60,440 nt of DNA from Dissophora ornata (lineage: Eukaryota > Mortierellomycota > Mortierellomycetes > Mortierellales > Mortierellaceae). The DNA lies in assembly GCA_025201705.1 (NCBI GenBank), contig MU616650.1, forward strand, positions 6,987 to 67,426, written 5' to 3'. The position numbers were made by a program, and so were the translations under genes. Every line of letters starts with the position of its first letter. The first letter of the stretch is position 1. The notes under the pieces are model-generated. The model did not search any database. It was not told where the DNA came from and was given only the letters and a program-made list of their open reading frames with translations. Below are positions 13,701 to 25,337 of the stretch, in pieces.

Positions 13701-15669
13701 AAAGACAACTGGTGCGACATTCAATAACACTCCCGCCCCGGCAACAGTGGAAGCACTAGCTCTTGCTTCAACCATCCGTTTCGAGTATGAAGATGAGGAT
13801 ATGGGTCTTCAGTACTATTACCCAGACCCGTACTACAGCCAACCCGAAGTCGCGAGACGCCAGGCGGCGCTCCGTGACCAACCACCTGTGTCTCCACAGA
13901 GACATCCTTTATCACCCACATTCTCAAACGACAGTATGGGACCTAATGCTGATACTATGTTCATGCCCAAAACCACTCCTCCTATCGGCAGCCCCGCAAG
14001 CAAATTTGGTGTTGCCAATGACCCCCTAGCGCTAGCAATTGCAGCCGAAAGTTTATCATCCAATTCATCCGCAAGAAGCCCGTCGATTAAGACTACCAAG
14101 AGTACACAGAGCTTCAAGAAACCATCTAAAAAGGATGCAGCACCCACCCCCGCCGTAAGCACGGGCTCAAACACTGGCTCCAGCGTCTCAGCGCCATCGA
14201 GTGCCAACCCTTCGCATCATTCGTCTCTAGGATCCCTTCTCTCCAGATCTACGTCCAACTCCAAGAAGAATGGAACCAAGGCCAAATCTCGAGGCAACCG
14301 GTCCAAATCAGACGTGCCTCCAACACGCACTAGTGAGGATTGGCAGCCTACCCCTGCGGCTGCTCTGCCTATCACGGCGACGCGCAAACCAAGTGTTCCT
14401 GAAGTGCCTGCCATTTCGGGGCCGGCCAAGACATCCCTGTCTCCTCCGCCACGTCAGAGCTGGTCTCGGTCAAAGTCTTTCCAAGGCGTGGTTTCTCCTC
14501 CAGCACTGACTTCATTAAACTGGGAGCTGCTAGAAAAAACTCAGGACAGTATGACTGTGGATACCAGCCTGGTCAATGACAGCGGATACGCGGGTAACGC
14601 GGCACCTTCAAGTGGAACACGAAGCTCTCTGGCATCCTCGATAGGCTCGCCCACGATCGGCCCCGTATCTCCAGCTCTCAGCCCTGCAAGCGAAGGGCTT
14701 GAGCGGGGTCTGAATATGGACAAAGCATCGCGTCCATCCTCACCGCCATTGTCGCCACCCACGACTTCGTTCTCGCGGCTGGGAAGTCACAAGTCCCGGG
14801 CACAGGACTATCGGAATGCCTCTTTCGAGAAGGAAGGCGTTCAGCGTGGAGTGAACAGCAGTACAAAAGACAGGAGTGGATTCGGCAGGCACCAGCGGTC
14901 TATTGATAACCTCGCCTCGGCCTATTATTATAAGCGGGCTGCCGACCTAAACCACAATAATATCAGCGGCGCCAATGATTCGTGGGAACCGGAAAGGGAG
15001 CGTGGCTCATCGAAGATGATGCTTTCAGACTCGATCATCCCCCCACCTTCACCGCTAATATCCAGTTCGGGATTCAGCTACTATGGTATTGGCACTGGAG
15101 GCGACGAAAGCGGGCGCAATTCACCGGCTCCTTATCATTATACTCAGCCACAAACACACTGGGACCCAGTACAGTATTCCTCTGCCAGCTATACACCCCA
15201 GCTCCAGAAAGGCAAGACGAGTATGGACTACTCCTACCCGGGCGGTTCTCCTTCATTGAAGGCGCACGATAGTGCCAGTCTAAACGATGCCAGTCACACG
15301 AACGGCCTCAAGAGCCTGCACTCCATGGCAGATGATGCCTGGACACAGGCCATGGTCGCCCGCGCCCAGAACGCAGGATCTAGGGCGGGGGTAGGAGGTG
15401 GTGGCAATGGCGGCGGTGCAGGCTCGTCTATGCACCTGCCATACTCACATCAACAGACTGGCCGCAATGCGAGCCCTAGTCCTAGCCTGATCATCGGACC
15501 AAGTGGCGGAGTTGGTGCTAGTAATGTCAAGGGTGAATACGAGAATGGCGGCGGTAGTAGCGGTGGAGGTGGAGCATACGGTAGGCAAAACAACCTCGTG
15601 CGAGCGACGAGTCCACTGAACTCGGAGTTTTACCCACGGCCGAACTTCGGCCGCACTGGATCCGAATAA
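10753..15669 (+). CDS. 7-transmembrane protein with very long Ser-rich tail (paralogue 2)
   Basis: Model: exons 10753-11631, 11738-12551 and 12659-15669; 1567 residues. Intron 1 (GTAAGA...CTACTAG) is phase 0. Intron 2 (GTACCT...TTGTAG) is phase 1 and carries a perfect TACTAAC at 12621-12627. Seven hydrophobic segments fall at about residues 44-65, 72-91, 100-127, 137-160, 236-258, 278-303 and 318-340. A loop of about 75 residues between TM4 and TM5 is absent from paralogue 1. Conserved landmarks are FYP after TM3, AVGVWYL in TM6, and QAVDL plus PAPAFLIRFY in TM7. Residues 341-1567 are predicted disordered, Ser/Gly/Pro-rich and cytoplasmic if the tail is inside. I do not recognise a named family. 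It could be a fungal GPCR-like sensor or another 7TM protein; the sequence alone does not decide. Confidence 0.85.
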
Positions 15670-16968
15670 GATACCCTTACATTAGAAAAATGAACGCGCA
15701 AATAACAAAAAACACACAAGCATCACATAATAATGATCACTACACTCTCGTTCCTGGCCAGAACGGCTTTAGCACGGGGGGGGAGGGGGGGGGTTCGCCG
15801 TATTCTCCACAAATATAGATTGCCACGTTGTGCCTTTAGCATGTGGAGAAGCGCAAGAGATGTCCGTGATATACATGTGAGTTTGCAAAGAACAATAGTG
15901 AATGAAAAACTTTGGGCGAACTTTAGCTCTCAATAAGTCTCCTTCACGATCCCCTTTGTGTTTGTACTCTGTCTCCAATGCAATGCCTAATGCACAATGC
16001 TCTTTGCCCTAATCCCACTGTTTACCCCAACAGAACATGCCGGAGCTGCATGAATACATGTACACCAAAGGAACCGAAAGTAAATAGTATTACTAATTTG
16101 GATGGGTCTCCGGGATAGCTTCTTTTCATGCATGCAGTATCACAAAAAAGCCATCCAATCCAGCGCGGAGGGTTCCTGATGCACTGTCACGTCCGTGATG
16201 CATGTGTGCCTAATAGAGACTAGTCTTGATTGTTACATTGATGGTGCCTGATTGTTGATTTTAATTCCGAAGCGTCGTGCTGTGGACAATCATTCATGCA
16301 TGCATGCAAGCATGCATGCAGTACTGCGACATAGAAATGAACATGCAGCCTGCAAGTTCATTCAAAGGTGAATGACATCAGCCCCTCCACGTGCTAGGAG
16401 AAATGAAAAAGAGAACAAAACATCACAAACAGCTACACACACACATACAAAAGTCCGGTTTGTCAGAAAAAGAAGTTACTATCCTAGCTTGGCTTCAAGA
16501 TGGCCCGTATCGCGCTAGGAGTTCCATGGCAGTACGTAGTCTAAGATGCGAATTGGAAACAAAGCAAAACATTGCTTCTCATAAGACGAAGACGGGGACG
16601 AGACTCGTGCATATTTATACTTTTTGTGTGCCGGGAAATTGTTCTCTTTCGCTCCGAGAACCACTCATTCCCACCGAGTAGTCGACATTGGCTAGGGCAT
16701 TGGATGCAAGGATAGTTCATCAGGGGGCACGTTGCATCGTACAAACCTACAATAAGCTAGTGGTCCAGTCATCGGACACGCGTTTTGAATGTTCTCACGG
16801 AGAGAAACGCGAAGAACCCACTATTTTTTTTTGTTTTCGTTTTCAGAGTTTTTCCTTCCTTCATAGAACCTCATTACAGTAGCATATAAAAGGGTTCCAG
16901 CTTTCCCCACACTTTCCTTCTTATTATCCCATTCATCCACTCATCTCCGCCCCACCCAACCAAAAATA
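15670..16968. other. Intergenic with GCAT-rich repeat and NlpC/P60 promoter
   Basis: A self-complementary CATGCATGCA-type repeat lies at 16294-16320 and single ATGCATGCA copies occur nearby (16128-16137). G runs lie at 15775-15792. A TATA box (16885-16890) precedes the next gene. No coding sequence was recognised. Confidence 0.45.
16885..16890 (+). promoter_or_regulatory. TATA box of the NlpC/P60 gene
   Basis: TATAAA lies 84 nt before the ATG at 16969, followed by a C/T-rich leader. Confidence 0.55.
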
Positions 16969-18051
16969 ATGCGTTTCCTCTTGGGGGTCGCCTCCATTGT
17001 GATTTCGACTGCGACCGTCTTGGCCGCAAACACCTGCAGCGTCAATGGACTCGCTGGATCTTGTATCAGGTTAGCCGATCTACCCTTCAGTAACTTTAAT
17101 CCTATGTTGGTCCCTGACGCTTTTTGTCGTATCATTTATTAGTGCGAGCTCTTGCTCTTCTAACGGTGGGACCTCGGCCACTGGTCACTGCCCTTACGAT
17201 CCAACTGATATCCTCTGTTGCACTTACGGCAGCTGCAAGACCGGCGATGGCCGCTCTGGATCCTGTATAAGCACTGGCTCCTGCACTGGCACTTCGATCG
17301 CTGGACTGTGCCCTGGATCTTCTGGCATCCAGTGCTGTGTCGCTAGCAGCAGCACTGGACCCGCCTGCACGGTTGGTGATGGCCGCACTGGTAACTGCGT
17401 CGCCACCAGCTCGTGCAGTGGTACCTCCGTTGCCGGTTTCTGTGCTGGCGCGAGCAACATTCAGTGCTGCGTCTCTGGCTCTCCTCCATCCACTGGTTCC
17501 TTCAACGCTGCTGCTGTGATTTCTGCTGCTCGTGGGCGCATCGGTATCCCATACGTTTGGTAGGCGCAGCGTCCTTGAAAGATAGATTCGTGAGTTCCCT
17601 GAGATTCGGAACGAAAACGAAGACACTCATTTAGTCTGGAATGCACTTCTATGATAGGGGCGGTGGACATGGTGCAACCCCCGGACCATCCATTGGTACA
17701 TGCTCTGGCTACACCGGAAGCATTCTTCCATGCCCTGCCGATCACACCGTCGGTTTCGACTGCAGTGGTCTCATCCGTGATGCTCTTTGGCAAGGTGTTG
17801 GTATTGATCTAGCTCACGGTGGCAACACTAATGGTCAGTATGCCGACAGTCACACTACTCCCATCACCTATGCCGAGCGTCAGCCAGGTGATATCGAGTT
17901 CTTTGGCACTGTCGGCAACCTCTATCACGTCGTCTTGTATTCCGGCAAGAACTCTGCTGGTCAGGACATGATGATTGAAGCCCAGATGACTGGTACCAAC
18001 GTCCACGAGGTTTCTCTCCGCACCGGAGGTCTCTGGGCTCGTGTCCGTTAA
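16969..18051 (+). CDS. Secreted NlpC/P60 family hydrolase with Cys-rich repeat modules
   Basis: Model: exons 16969-17069, 17143-17559 and 17658-18051; 303 residues. A signal peptide (about 1-20, cleavage near VLA-AN) leads into three Cys-rich modules with the repeated pattern GDGRxGxC...SxC.GTS.AG.C....I.CC (residues about 22-140). The NlpC/P60 domain follows (about 150-303). The catalytic Cys is C208 in FDCSGLIRDALW and the His is H263 in LYHVVLYSG. The junction restoring PYVW-GGGHG selects the acceptor at 17656-17657 rather than the earlier TTTAG. Family members cleave peptidoglycan peptide bonds next to D-gamma-glutamyl residues. In a fungus the likely target is bacterial wall material, as competitor or endosymbiont (inference). 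AATAAA follows at 18128. Confidence 0.9.
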
Positions 18052-18854
18052 GGGTACGAAACCCTCTCCCAAAGTAAAAGCCTCGGCGCCGTATTTTAAA
18101 CATCTGCAAGTGACAGGATAAGTCTTAAATAAATTCCTTTGAGGATGATTGTAAAGCGCTTTCACCGTGGGAGAGTTTGCCTGCAGACGAAGGTTTCGAT
18201 ATTGCCTGGCGTTAATCGTGTGGATACTGTCTGAATTGCGGCGCCAACGGGGAAACGGCGCTCACGGCATCTGGAGAACGAATGGCGGAATAGACTCGCC
18301 AGTGATATTTAGTTGTATTTACAAACACACAAATAAAAAAACAAGAGGTCACCACACTCGCACACTCGCACAAACACAGACACACCCATACCCACACCAC
18401 CGAAATGCATCCGCGGAGAGAGTTGTGTTGTTGTGGGGACCCATGCTTACTCACTTTAGTAGACGCGAACAAACACACTTCCAACACACGCCATTACACT
18501 CTCCACTCCACCCAGAAACGTTTCTTCATAGGGAAAATTTTACTTGTCGCAGACACAGACAGAGTCTACGAACTTTTGTATTTGAGCCATGGTGCTGAGT
18601 TGAGAGTGAGTCAGCGGCGTGCTTTGTTCGTCTGACTGAACAGTTGAACATGCTCTCGTCAACATGGGTATATGTGATAGACAATGCGAGGCGAAGTTGA
18701 GCTCATGAAAAGAGAAGGAATGGGAGATGGCGAGGCCTAGGATAAAGTTATTTCCCAGGAGGCCTAAATTGAAATAAAACCTTCCATCCATTCCCACGTC
18801 CACATGTGTTTGCAAGAAGGAAGGGGGGTTTACTATTTTATTTATCAATAGTGG

Positions 18855-18856
<2 letters not shown>

Positions 18857-18891
<35 letters not shown>

Positions 18892-18898
18892 CCTTTGA
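18857..18898. repeat. T homopolymer, 42 nt
   Basis: An uninterrupted run of T. Possible origins are the poly(A) tail of an old minus-strand retroinsertion or simple slippage. No retroelement coding sequence is adjacent. Confidence 0.8.
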
Positions 18899-20405
18899 CA
18901 CGCGTCTACGAAAAGGTGAGAAACTGCCAAAGAAATGGCGAAAAGAGAGAAGGGCTCATACTTGTACACTACCTTCTCCCTACCTATCGTGTTAACACGA
19001 CAGCAGCCAACCAATACGAATGTTTTTAAACATTTTGCTTTTGGAATGCTGGTTCCAATCCTCCAATGAAATGACCGCGGTTCAGATTTCGTTGGCTATC
19101 GTAGCTCCCTGTTTTTACATATGGCTTGCCTATTCCTTGCTCACAGCTCGATCATTAATAGATGTACCTCAAACGCACATCCCTACCAGCCGACAACAAA
19201 AGAGGAAAAACGATTGGGCAAGGATGGGATATTCGTACAGCCAAAGAAATGGCCGGAAAGCCGGCTGCTGCAAAGAACAATGTATATAATACGCTAGGAA
19301 CGACAAGTGTTCCTAAACACGACATTATAAATGGTGTTTGATTTTCGACAAATCATCATGGACGACAAACATGCGCTAAGAAATGTCATTTGGATTAGCT
19401 ATGTATCCTCTGCCAGATCAGAGCAATTGGTGCAAACGGCACAACACAACCAACACACTTGTTTTGTTACTTGCTGATGTGTATAAAGATATACGTGTGT
19501 GTGTAGCTCCTGTTTGCCGATGATGCTTTCAAACTTCTAGCGCTGTGTGACGTATCCATGAGGTGGCGACAGAGTAGTGAACGATAGAGAGATAGAGAAT
19601 GACAGGAGAGCCCTGAGAAAATCGAGAGAATGGAACAGTTCCCACTGGTTAGGAGGATGGTGCGACCATGCACAGAAGAGAAGGAAAGAGAGAGAGAGAG
19701 AGCGTAGCCTTTACTCATATGGATTCGGAATGTGGTCGAGGCACAATTTATAATCGCGGCACAACATGTAACGGAGTCCTTATCATTGAGGCTAAAATGA
19801 CGGGACAGGGCACCGTGATCAAGGTTTCCCACTAAAAACGAGTACTGTACAGTACGGCACTGCACCTCGTTAAAATCAGGGTGCGATGGTTCCTTGGAGA
19901 AACAAGGTCTCCGTTCATTTCCACCCCTTTCTAAACCCGTGCTCAGAGTCCGATGCTGACAGGGTGCTCTAAGGCGCAGACGAAAAAATGTAATCTTGGA
20001 ATATGCTAACCGGTGTGAAATATACATATTGGTTTAATTGAATATTATACTTTTTGCTATAGTCGTTGACCGTTTGGCCCTTGTCGCTTTTACATTCGGA
20101 CCTTAGACCAGATTCGCTACAGATTCCGTGCTAACACCCGTGAGAGCTGCAGCTACGAATACCTTTGCATTTTGCGTGTCCTTGACGATTGAGGTTGATC
20201 AGGGTTCAAGGCCCTGACCGATGCAGGCCACTTCCTCTTGTACAGATAAAGTTCCCATGAAGGTCGGACGGATGAACTGGCGAGAGCATAAAATTAATGG
20301 CTATGGCGGATAGCCTGCGTGATCGGGGATGACAGGGATATCGATCACGTTGATTTACCCCTGTTCATTTAACAGGCTGGTCTTGAAAAAAGAAACACTT
20401 GCCAA

Positions 20406-20432
20406 TTTTTTTTTTTTTTTTTTTTTTTTTTT
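20406..20432. repeat. T homopolymer, 27 nt
   Basis: An uninterrupted run of T in an otherwise ordinary intergenic stretch. Confidence 0.8.
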
Positions 20433-22614
20433 ACTCAGGGCCCAGATTCGAAGCATCGAAGCATGCATCTCTGACGTCCTTTCAAAATAATACTTTTGTC
20501 AACACACCATGCTGGCTCCAACGCAGCAGAGCTTGACATATGTCTGCCCAGCTGACTGTGGTGAGCACTGCTATTTTTTGTTGTAAACTACGGCGAGTGC
20601 AATGTAATACAACAAAGCAGTGCGTCGTGTTAGCAGCTCAAACATATCAATCGTACTAAACCATTAAAAAGGTCTGCTTTTCAGTACTTCAGCCGTCCAC
20701 ATGGCAAAAAAAAGGGGGAGGGACCAGACATGCCTTGATTTATTTTTAAGAAATAGCTGTTTCCACATGCTGGTGCCTCGCATAAATATAACGCAGAAAC
20801 GCGTCGATTGTGGATGGCCAAAGCTGCCCGTGATAATTGTGTCTTACGTTGTTGTTTCCACCAGCCGGGTTGCATGGCGTTGTAGAGTTGTATTTTTCTG
20901 TGTTCAGTCAATAATATGCACCTGTTATTGAACATAAACGATTGCCGTATGATTGTATGATTGAGTAGACGAATGAATTGAAAGAATGTCATCTCAAAGT
21001 AAAAAAGAGATGTACTCATCGTTTTTAATTTGTCTGGATGCAGAAATGGCCCATCCACATTATCCGTTGTGGTGCTCTCTGTTTATACTCTATATTCATA
21101 TGAATATATTCACATTCGTATGTGTATTTTCGTGCTCGGGCTGAAGAGTACCCTGACCACATCCGTCCATCTCCACTCTCCTCCCCACCAGCCCAGCTTG
21201 AGCCAACCGTTAAAACCAACCCGGCATGACCAGACAAACCTTTTTTTTTCACCTCTTCTTTTCATTTATCGAAAATCAATCTGTCGTCCTTCCCTTTCTC
21301 TTTTACCACCACTTTTTTTTTGCTCTGCAATTCTTTACCCTCTTCAACCGCATTCCTGACCACCTTTCATGCTGTGCACCTAATCGCCATTTCCCTCTAT
21401 CGCCGAACCTCACTCTCCCTCCGCCGCACCGCACAACACGACAAGCATCTTCACTGCTCCATATCGCCTCCACAACTTCCTGCAACGCTACAACTAACTA
21501 GATAGAGAAAATAGAGAGGACGTTAACTCTGGCCGTAAGTAATGAGCACTTTTGTATGGGACACTGCATTAGGGTACTACAGTGCACAACGCCAGGGCAC
21601 GAAAGCAGGGGGACCACACTACATATGTTGCTGTCTTGAAGATGGAAGCACAAAGGCGTCTCAAGAACCAGAACTACCCTCCTGTTTTTTGTTTTTCTCC
21701 ACATTTCACCTTTAATTCCTGCTCGCAAATGGCGTACCTGAATTCTCGTCCAACTATTGGCAGCATCCGGTTTGGGTGTCTGCGAATGGTTCCAACACCA
21801 ACCAGAAACCCTCCCAATCGCCTGCTTGTGCCTGGAGAGAGAGTTCTCCATCTCCTTCCACCCCCGCAAATTGTCAACCATCGCACCGTCGCCATGCCCA
21901 CCCATATCCGTTTTCACTTAGGAATCAACAACAACAGTTTATTTTTCTTCTTTTGGCAACGCACGTTCAGCAATCTCGTCAGCCGATCCCCCGTTTGCCT
22001 TTCTCCACTATCGCACCCTTATCAAATTGTGCAACAAACAATCGATAACGTTTTAGCCAACCACAATTCTAGTGTTCGCGTATTTTTTTGCGGGGCATTT
22101 TTTTAAATGATGTTACTGCGAAACGACACTTTCGTGATGGCAGCGGCCTTGAATGAGCTAAGCGTTGTTGCCATAGCCACGATAGCAAGGGGACAGTAGA
22201 GACGACGTCTGAGCAGAGGTTTTAGCCTGTCGGCGTAAATATTACAAGTATACTTTATTATACTCTGCGTGGCACTGAGTCGCAAAGATACTTTCACACA
22301 TTCCAAAGGCTTACCGGCGACGATGCGGACTGTAAAATGAGGAATATGTATTTTCAGCCTGGATAATTAAACGCAATTATGCCTTGCCACAGACGCCTGT
22401 TTCTATTTGCTGAAAATCATTGTCGTGGGGATCATCAGTGCCAGGGATGGTGGGAATAAATATTTCTGCTCTGGCGATACACACCCGTCTCTTCCTTGCT
22501 CCTTGATATGCCTGTCGCCTCTTCTGCTCACAAATCCTCACCCACATACCCATCTCACTTCTGTAATACTAGCCACTGCCAAGGACATTGATATACCATC
22601 ATCCTGCTACAACA

Positions 22615-25140
22615 ATGACTGTGCCAGCCTCTCCTCCGCACGAACAGGACATCATGCAGATCCTCCAGCAATCTGCCCCTCATATCCAATTCGACGAGAT
22701 CGAGCATCTCATCTACGACACATATATTCCCGGTCGATATGGAAACATTCACACTGGACGATGGAAGCAGCACGATGTCGAGATCAGAGAGCCCTTTGGT
22801 GATTTGACCACGATCGAGAGGGAAGTCCGTCTACTCTACAAGCTGGGCAACAGCTGCCCACAAATATTGCGCTTGTTTGGGTATACTGTTGACCCTGCAA
22901 CGTCGATCCCTTATCTCGTCGTTCAACATAACGAGCACGGCACCCTTCACTCTTATCTCCTCAACTTCCACGCTCACTTGACCTGGTCCGATCGATACAA
23001 CCTCGCACTCGACATTGCTCTGGGTTTGCGCTACATCCATTACAAGGGCTATCGCCATCGCCATCTGCACTCAGCTAGCATCTTGATAGATACCAATGGA
23101 TCGGCGGTGCTCTCAGACTTCGGATCCACAAGAGATTCAGAGGTGATCTCTTCGCGGGAACACCCTGCACGGATGGGATACATTGCGCCCGAGCGCCTCA
23201 CCAAAATCGGAACACGCTACTCAATCGAATGCGACATTTACTCCCTTGGCATGATCTTTTGGGAGATTTCGAGCGGTCGTCCGCCCTTTGACAACCTGAT
23301 TGCGAATTGCAGCGTAGAAGATGGCTCGTTGATGAACCTTGCTCAGAACATTGTGGTCGGTCGACGAGAGCGCTTTGTAGAAGGCACCGATCCCATTTTC
23401 GAGGATCTCTATACCCGATGCTGGCACCCCAACCCTTTGGAGCGTCCCTCAATGGACTGGATCATCCAAACGCTGGGTGTCCTTCTGAAGCAACCCTCGG
23501 GGTCCCTGGTTCGTCAAATCGAAGACTTAAGTCTTGGTAGGTTCCGCTGCGGCGTTTTGTATGCATGATGTCTCATGATCATCATGGAGTGCATGCATAT
23601 GGTGAATGTATTCCCTTATATAATATGAGCGGGATCGGCCATTGCATTAACCACCTTTGTTTCTTTTTCTTCCCGCTGCTCTTTATGACTCCATCTCAAC
23701 CTTGCTTGGCGCACGGCGTTTCTTACAGGGGAGCAACCTAAAAAACCTGCCTATTCCGCCAAATCATCCTCCCGCGACTCCCACACATCCAGCGCCTCCC
23801 ACATATCCAGCGCCTCAAGATCCACCAAATCCTCAAGATCACTCTCTATCGACCACGACAGAGACCTTCCGAGCCCTGGGATTCGCTCTCGCGAACCACA
23901 CATGCCCCCCAGAGAGTCCGAGTACGCACAGCTAGCGGCCACAGCACCTCCTGCTGTCCCACCAATATCCCAAAGAAGAAAGATGTCGGCCGTCTCCTCC
24001 TTTGCACCCTCCAATCGGTCTATGTCCATCAGCAGTGGCAGCTCCACCAGCTCAATCTCCAATGGAAGCGGCCCTGTCATCCCTGCTCGCGACTCCAGAC
24101 GTGTCTCGACTCAGTCTTCTTCCAGCTCTGTGGAAGTCCCAAAGTACGACGTTCTTCCCAAGCGTCGCAATCCTCTCACTATCTGGGAGGCATGTCAAGA
24201 TGGAAACGTCGACCTTACAGAGTGGTACATTCTGACTAATGGCGCCAATCCCAACGGCTTAATCTCGCTGCCTTCGTATTCTATGTTGGCAGAGGTTGCG
24301 CCGATCCATGTTGCATGTTTTCACCAACCCGAAAGCTTGATGGCCATTCTAAAGGTACTGCAGCGCCATGGCGCTAATATGCAACAGGTGACGACCATTA
24401 CACATCAGACTGCGCTCCACATTGTGCTGGAGCACGCTACCGACTATAACCTCGCTCTGGAGGTTTGCAGTTTCTTGATGCAAGACTGCAAGTTGAGCGT
24501 CAACGATTTCGACAATCGGGGCATGACTCCCTTCCACAAGTTCCTCAAGAACCCTCACCTGAGCGCCAGGCAATCGGTCGCTGGATCTGAGCTCTATACA
24601 CTCCTCCGCGAACGTGGAAAGGCCAATCTGAACCTTGAGTCTCATAGCGAGGGCAATGCGCTCGGAGTTGCAGCAAGATATCTTCGAGCAGATCTGCTGA
24701 AGCTGTTCCTCTTGACGGATATCACCTGTTCAGAGCCCCGAAGCTTAGCGTATGCCTTGGAACAAGTTGATGCCCCCCTGAACGAAACGCGTCCTTCCAA
24801 GGCTACGCAGGAATTGTGTCGATCCTTCCTCGTGGAGTGGACTGGTGAACGCGGTGAGAACAAGCGCATCCAGATGGCAGAGCGTATTTTACAGCACAAG
24901 GGACTGACCGCCACATCACCGGATTCCCCCACGACCTCGCAGGGAAGCGGTCCTAAGGGTCGCAAGCAGAGCATAACCATCTTGGGCATCGGCAAGTCCA
25001 AGAAGAACAAAGATGAGCCCCCTGTACCTGCCCTGCCCACCAAGATCGTGAATGAGGTCGACGTGGCGAAAAAGGTCCTGCATGGCACCGTTGCTAAGCA
25101 GCAAAAGCTCAGGACAATGATGGCACAGTCCGGGTTCTAA
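22615..25140 (+). CDS. Pseudokinase with C-terminal ankyrin-type region
   Basis: Model: exons 22615-23536 and 23729-25140, phase-1 junction restoring Gly (G|GG), 777 residues. The start is the ATG after ACAACA. Residues about 35-300 form a protein-kinase fold of TKL-like character: DFG (D168) and APE (191-193) are present, as is SIECDIYSLGMIFWEISSGRPPF. Key catalytic residues are missing. The HRD motif reads H148-R-H150, so the catalytic Asp is His. The following Lys and Asn are H152 and S155. The VAIK Lys is Arg (VEIRE, R58) and the Gly-rich loop is PGRYGNIHTG. A Ser-rich linker follows, then ankyrin-like repeats (TIWEACQDGN, VAPIHVACFH, QTALHIVLEH, GMTPFHKFLK) and a basic tail. It is probably a scaffold or sensor rather than an enzyme (inference). 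Confidence 0.85.
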
Positions 25141-25294
25141 TCCTCATCCGATACCCCTCTTTTTCTCGTTTTTTCTTTCCTTCCTTTCAACACTATTGTA
25201 TATAATGATTTCTTGTCTTTGCGTATTGTATAGTTTTTTCACATTGATAATATCCACCCAAGCACAACCATCCCTTCTAGCATCTTGATGAATC

Positions 25295-25337
<43 letters not shown>

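Larger units (their letters stand above)
18052..22614. other. Long intergenic region with T-homopolymers and a pyrimidine-rich leader
   Basis: No protein gene was recognised in 4.5 kb. There are two long T runs: 42 T at 18857-18898 and 27 T at 20406-20432. 21130-21500 is C/T-rich and followed by a good donor (GGCC|GTAAGTAATG at 21532), so it may be a distant 5' UTR exon of the pseudokinase gene; that is a guess. The 186-residue minus-strand frame at 19467-20027 has no domain and biased composition. Confidence 0.4.

Noticed and set aside
17641..17657. In-frame ATG and earlier acceptor TTTAG for exon 3 of the NlpC/P60 gene
   Set aside because: Using them breaks the conserved PYVW-GGGHG junction; the acceptor at 17656-17657 restores Trp with correct phase.
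19467..20027. Minus-strand 186-residue frame
   Set aside because: Low-complexity Ser/Leu run from a GAGAGA tract, no recognised domain, no splice or promoter context.
20200..20216. T-arm-like hairpin CAGGG-TTCAAGG-CCCTG suggesting a tRNA
   Set aside because: No matching acceptor, D or anticodon arms can be built around it in the expected spacing.
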